A stretch of 10,020 nt of DNA, taken from assembly GCA_946491915.1 (NCBI GenBank), contig CAMLYR010000050.1, positions 1 to 10,020 on the forward strand, written 5' to 3'. The notes beneath the pieces were generated by a model that worked only from the letters and a program-made list of their open reading frames with translations, was not told the origin of the DNA and searched no databases. Positions within the stretch are counted from its first letter, which is position 1; every line of letters starts with the position of its first letter. Origin of the DNA: an uncultured Clostridium sp. Its GTDB lineage: Bacteria; Bacillota_A; Clostridia; TANB77; CAG-508. This document shows, piece by piece, positions 7,919 to 10,020 of this stretch. Made by a program: the position numbers and the translations under genes.

Positions 7919-9104
7919 TCAGCTTTTATGACTGCATATATGTTTTCTAGTCATTTCCATTAGATCTAGTTTTGTAAATCCTTCTAGTTGTGTTTTACTT
8001 CTATCCTTTTTAAATTCTTCTTTTAATAACTCCTCTATTGCTTTTTTATCTTTTTCTTCTTGCATATCTATATAATCAATAATGATAATTCCTCCTATGT
8101 CTCTAAGTCTTAATTGTTTTGCAATTTCAATGGTTGCTTCTTTATTGACTTTAAAAACGGTATCTTCCATTGTCTTATTTCCTGTATATTTTCCAGTATT
8201 AACATCAATCGCTGTTAATGCTTCTGTTTTATCGATTGTGATAAATCCTCCACATTTTAGCCATATTTTTCTATTGTTAATCTTTTGAATTTGTTGTTCT
8301 AAGTCATAAATATCAAAAATAGATTCTTCACTTTTTACTACTATTGGTAAATTTTTATATTCTTGATTTTCATTTTTTATTTTACTAATTTCATTATAAT
8401 CTAAACTATCATTTACAGTTACCTGTGCGATTCCTTTATTTGCTAAATCCATGAACATTTTTTCAACAATATCTTCACTTTTATATAATTGTCTTGGTAC
8501 CTCTTGCTTTTCATTTTGGCTATCTTCCACAATCTTGTTCCATTTGCTTTCCACATATTTTATATCATCAATAATTTCTTTTTCTTTTCCTTCTGCTGAT
8601 GTTCTAATAACAGCTCCATTTCCTTTTGAAATGGTTTTACGTACCAATCCGTATTAACCTTTCTTGTTCTTCTGTATTTTCTATTTTCTGTGAAACTGTA
8701 ATAATATCTGTATTTGGCATAAGAACAATGTATTTCCCTGGTAGATTGATATGTGTTGATATTCTAGCACCTTTTTTTTCATTGCTATCTTTTTTGATTT
8801 GTACCAATAATTTTTGATTTGGTTTTATAACTGTACTGATATCTAAATTAATATTTGTTTTTTCCTTTTTTTCATCCTTCTTCTCTAGAATATCTTTTAA
8901 ATGGATTAAACTATTTTTTTCTATTCCAATATCTACAAAAGCTGCTTGCATTCCTTTTACAATATCTTTGACAACACCTAGATAAATATTTCCTTCGTTT
9001 CTATTATCTTCTTCCCCTTCTTCATAATATTCTATTATGTTTCCATCTTCTACTAATACAATTTGCCTTTGCTTTTCTTGTCTTTTTATAATTAATTCTA
9101 GCAT
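7919..9104 (-). pseudogene. rng: Ribonuclease E/G family protein, frameshifted and C-terminally truncated
   Basis: RNase G/E-type endonucleases cut 5'-monophosphorylated single-stranded RNA in mRNA decay and rRNA processing. The gene lies in two overlapping frames. 8637-9104 encodes the N-terminus with the S1 domain (MLELIIKRQEKQRQIVL, GNIYLGVVKDIVKGMQAAFVDIG). 7919-8647 encodes the rest of the catalytic domain. Removing one base near 8644-8655 joins ERLI to VRKTISKGNGAVIRTSAEG and gives 394 residues with family-like spacing. Catalytic aspartates are present in AIDVNTGKYTG and IIIIDYIDM. The protein stops ten residues after EMTRK, so the CxxC zinc-link and the C-terminal small domain normally found beyond it are missing. 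The start ATG at 9104 has AGGAAGG upstream. Either the locus is a decaying gene or the frameshift is a sequence error and a short variant is real. Confidence 0.82.
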
Positions 9105-9159
9105 ATTTGCCTTCCTTTCTTGCTCATATTCATAACTTTTATTGACATATCTTCATTTT

Positions 9160-9173
9160 ATACGGAACCGTAT
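9160..9173. repeat. Inverted repeat in the pth-rng gap
   Basis: ATACGG and CCGTAT flank a two-base centre, an unusually GC-rich dyad for this 100-base gap (9105-9204). It overlaps a possible but weak minus-strand -10 (TAAAAT, 9155-9160) lacking a good -35. A second small dyad GCATT/AATGC lies at 9185-9198. It could be an operator or an RNA hairpin, and no regulator is recognised. Confidence 0.3.
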
Positions 9174-9204
9174 TTGGGTAAAACGCATTATAAAATGCTG
9201 TATT

Positions 9205-9765
9205 CTAATTAAACTGATTCATTGCTGAATCTACACCATGTTTTATTATTTCTATTACGGCATCTTTTGCATAATCCGTTCCGTCATTTAATTTTTCTTT
9301 ATCTTCTTCTGAAGAAATCTGCCCTATGACATATTGAATTCTATCATTTTTGTCTTCAGGTGTTCCAATTCCCACTCTGATTCTGGTAAATTCCTCTGAA
9401 TTCAAATTTTGTATAACAGATTTCATTCCATTATGAGAACCTGGTCCTCCTTTTTTTCTTATCTTTATTTTTCCTGGTTCTACATCCATATCATCATAGA
9501 TAACGATGATATCTTCTAAATTTATTTTATAGAATTGAATGGCTTCTATTACACTTTCTCCACTTAAATTCATATAGGTTTGTGGTTTTAAAAGAATGAC
9601 TTTTTCATTTTCAATCATTCCTGTTCCATAAATTCCTTTAAATTTATGTTTATTCATTTCGATAGCATATTGTTTTGCTAATTTGTTTATTGTATCAAAT
9701 CCCATATTATGTCTTGTATTGGCATATTCATTTTCAGGATTTCCTAATCCTATTATTAAAAACAT
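9205..9765 (-). CDS. pth: Peptidyl-tRNA hydrolase
   Basis: Pth releases tRNA from peptidyl-tRNAs that drop off the ribosome, by cleaving the ester bond, and is essential in most bacteria. The 186-residue protein has the family pattern throughout: FLIIGLGNP at the N-terminus, the catalytic histidine in NTRHNMGF (His19), substrate-binding asparagines in YMNLSG and GSHNGMKS, and the aspartate of YDDMDV. I place the start at the ATG at 9765, not at the ATG two codons earlier (9771). The ribosome binding site AGAGGA directly abuts the earlier ATG but is six bases from the later one, and family members begin with a residue or two before the LIxGLGNP strand. A promoter lies directly upstream. In many Bacillota pth follows spoVG-glmU-prs. 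Here glmU and prs are absent and pth is next to spoVG. Confidence 0.96.
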   Translation of the reverse strand: MFLIIGLGNPENEYANTRHNMGFDTINKLAKQYAIEMNKHKFKGIYGTGMIENEKVILLKPQTYMNLSGESVIEAIQFYKINLEDIIVIYDDMDVEPGKIKIRKKGGPGSHNGMKSVIQNLNSEEFTRIRVGIGTPEDKNDRIQYVIGQISSEEDKEKLNDGTDYAKDAVIEIIKHGVDSAMNQFN

Positions 9766-9798
9766 GTTCATTCCTCTTTCTAAACAGTAATCTATACT

Positions 9799-9827
9799 AT
9801 TTTACATTGTTTTTGCTTGTTTTTCAA
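9799..9827 (-). promoter_or_regulatory. Promoter of pth and probably the downstream genes
   Basis: On the minus strand TTGAAA (9822-9827) and TAAAAT (9799-9804) are 17 bases apart, just after the spoVG terminator. The predicted start near 9792 gives a leader of about 27 bases to the pth ATG. No other convincing promoter is visible until the tRNA-Glu gene, so pth, rng, rimO, trpS and obgE may form one long transcript. Confidence 0.7.
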
Positions 9828-9846
9828 GTTTTTCTGCGTAAAAAAA

Positions 9847-9866
9847 AGATACAATTACTTGTATCT
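9847..9866 (-). terminator. Terminator of spoVG
   Basis: AGATACAA and TTGTATCT form an 8-bp stem around a 4-base loop, followed on the minus strand by a run of T (complement of 9840-9846). It lies 17 bases after the spoVG stop codon. The plus-strand side also carries a T-rich tract, but no plus-strand gene is near. Confidence 0.88.
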
Positions 9867-9883
9867 CTTTTTGTTTTTATTTA

Positions 9884-10020
9884 TTATTCTGCTGATTCCT
9901 CTGTTTCTGGAGCTTCATAAGCTTCTAATATAGCTTTTTGAATTTTCTCTCTAGTTTCAGCATTGATTGGATGAGCTATATCTTTGAATTCTCCGTTTGG
10001 AGTTTTTCTACTTGGCATAG
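9884..10020 (-). CDS. spoVG: SpoVG, C-terminal part (continues beyond the window)
   Basis: The last 45 or so codons match the SpoVG family, from the conserved [19 protein letters not shown] stretch through the helix [15 protein letters not shown] to an acidic tail ending ESAE. SpoVG is a small site-specific DNA/RNA-binding regulator. It is named for a role in sporulation and septation, but it also occurs in non-spore-formers and does not prove sporulation. The gene ends with two consecutive TAA codons (9881-9886), and its 5' part lies outside the window. Confidence 0.95.
   Translation of the reverse strand, partial: MPSRKTPNGEFKDIAHPINAETREKIQKAILEAYEAPETEESAE

Noticed and set aside
9142..9162. 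Plus-strand promoter beginning TTGACA in the pth-rng gap
   Set aside because: The nearest -10-like sequence (TATACG) is only 11 bases away and there is no plus-strand gene to serve.

Overview
The window looks like chromosomal DNA from a low-GC Bacillota, most likely an anaerobic member of the Clostridia. The evidence is AT-rich codon use, SpoVG, GGAGG-type ribosome binding sites, sigma-A-type promoters, a Bacillota-type tRNA-Glu, and a tryptophanyl-tRNA synthetase carrying the cysteine set of the iron-sulfur subclass. Nearly all genes are on the minus strand, so the biological reading order runs from right to left. No genus can be named from the sequence alone.

Reading right to left, the window opens with the 3' end of spoVG, closed by a strong terminator. 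Next come a clear promoter and pth (peptidyl-tRNA hydrolase), then an rng-type RNase E/G gene broken by a one-base frameshift and lacking its usual C-terminal part, a hairpin repeat, rimO (ribosomal protein S12 methylthiotransferase), trpS, two tandem 31-bp hairpin repeats, and obgE. obgE also has a one-base frameshift near its N-terminus. Most of these genes serve translation or ribosome maturation.

Downstream of obgE, a strong promoter drives a tRNA-Glu(CTC) gene. Four bases after the tRNA CCA end begins an RNA that I recognise as a yybP-ykoY (Mn2+-sensing) riboswitch, with a terminator that shares its P1 strand. The gene beyond it is a full-length SERCA-like P2-type cation ATPase, a known target class of this riboswitch. 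A second promoter lies between the riboswitch terminator and the ATPase, and the leader also contains a well-placed Shine-Dalgarno followed by AUG-UAA. The tRNA, riboswitch and metal pump therefore appear to share one transcript, with an additional riboswitch-independent promoter for the pump.

At the left end a single plus-strand gene with its own promoter encodes a cysteine-rich zinc-ribbon protein of unknown function, with base composition unlike its neighbours. It converges on the ATPase gene at a shared bidirectional terminator.

The points most worth following up are the tRNA-riboswitch-ATPase arrangement, the two frameshifts in conserved genes, the truncated RNase G next to a repeat, the tandem hairpins between trpS and obgE, and the Fe-S-type TrpRS.
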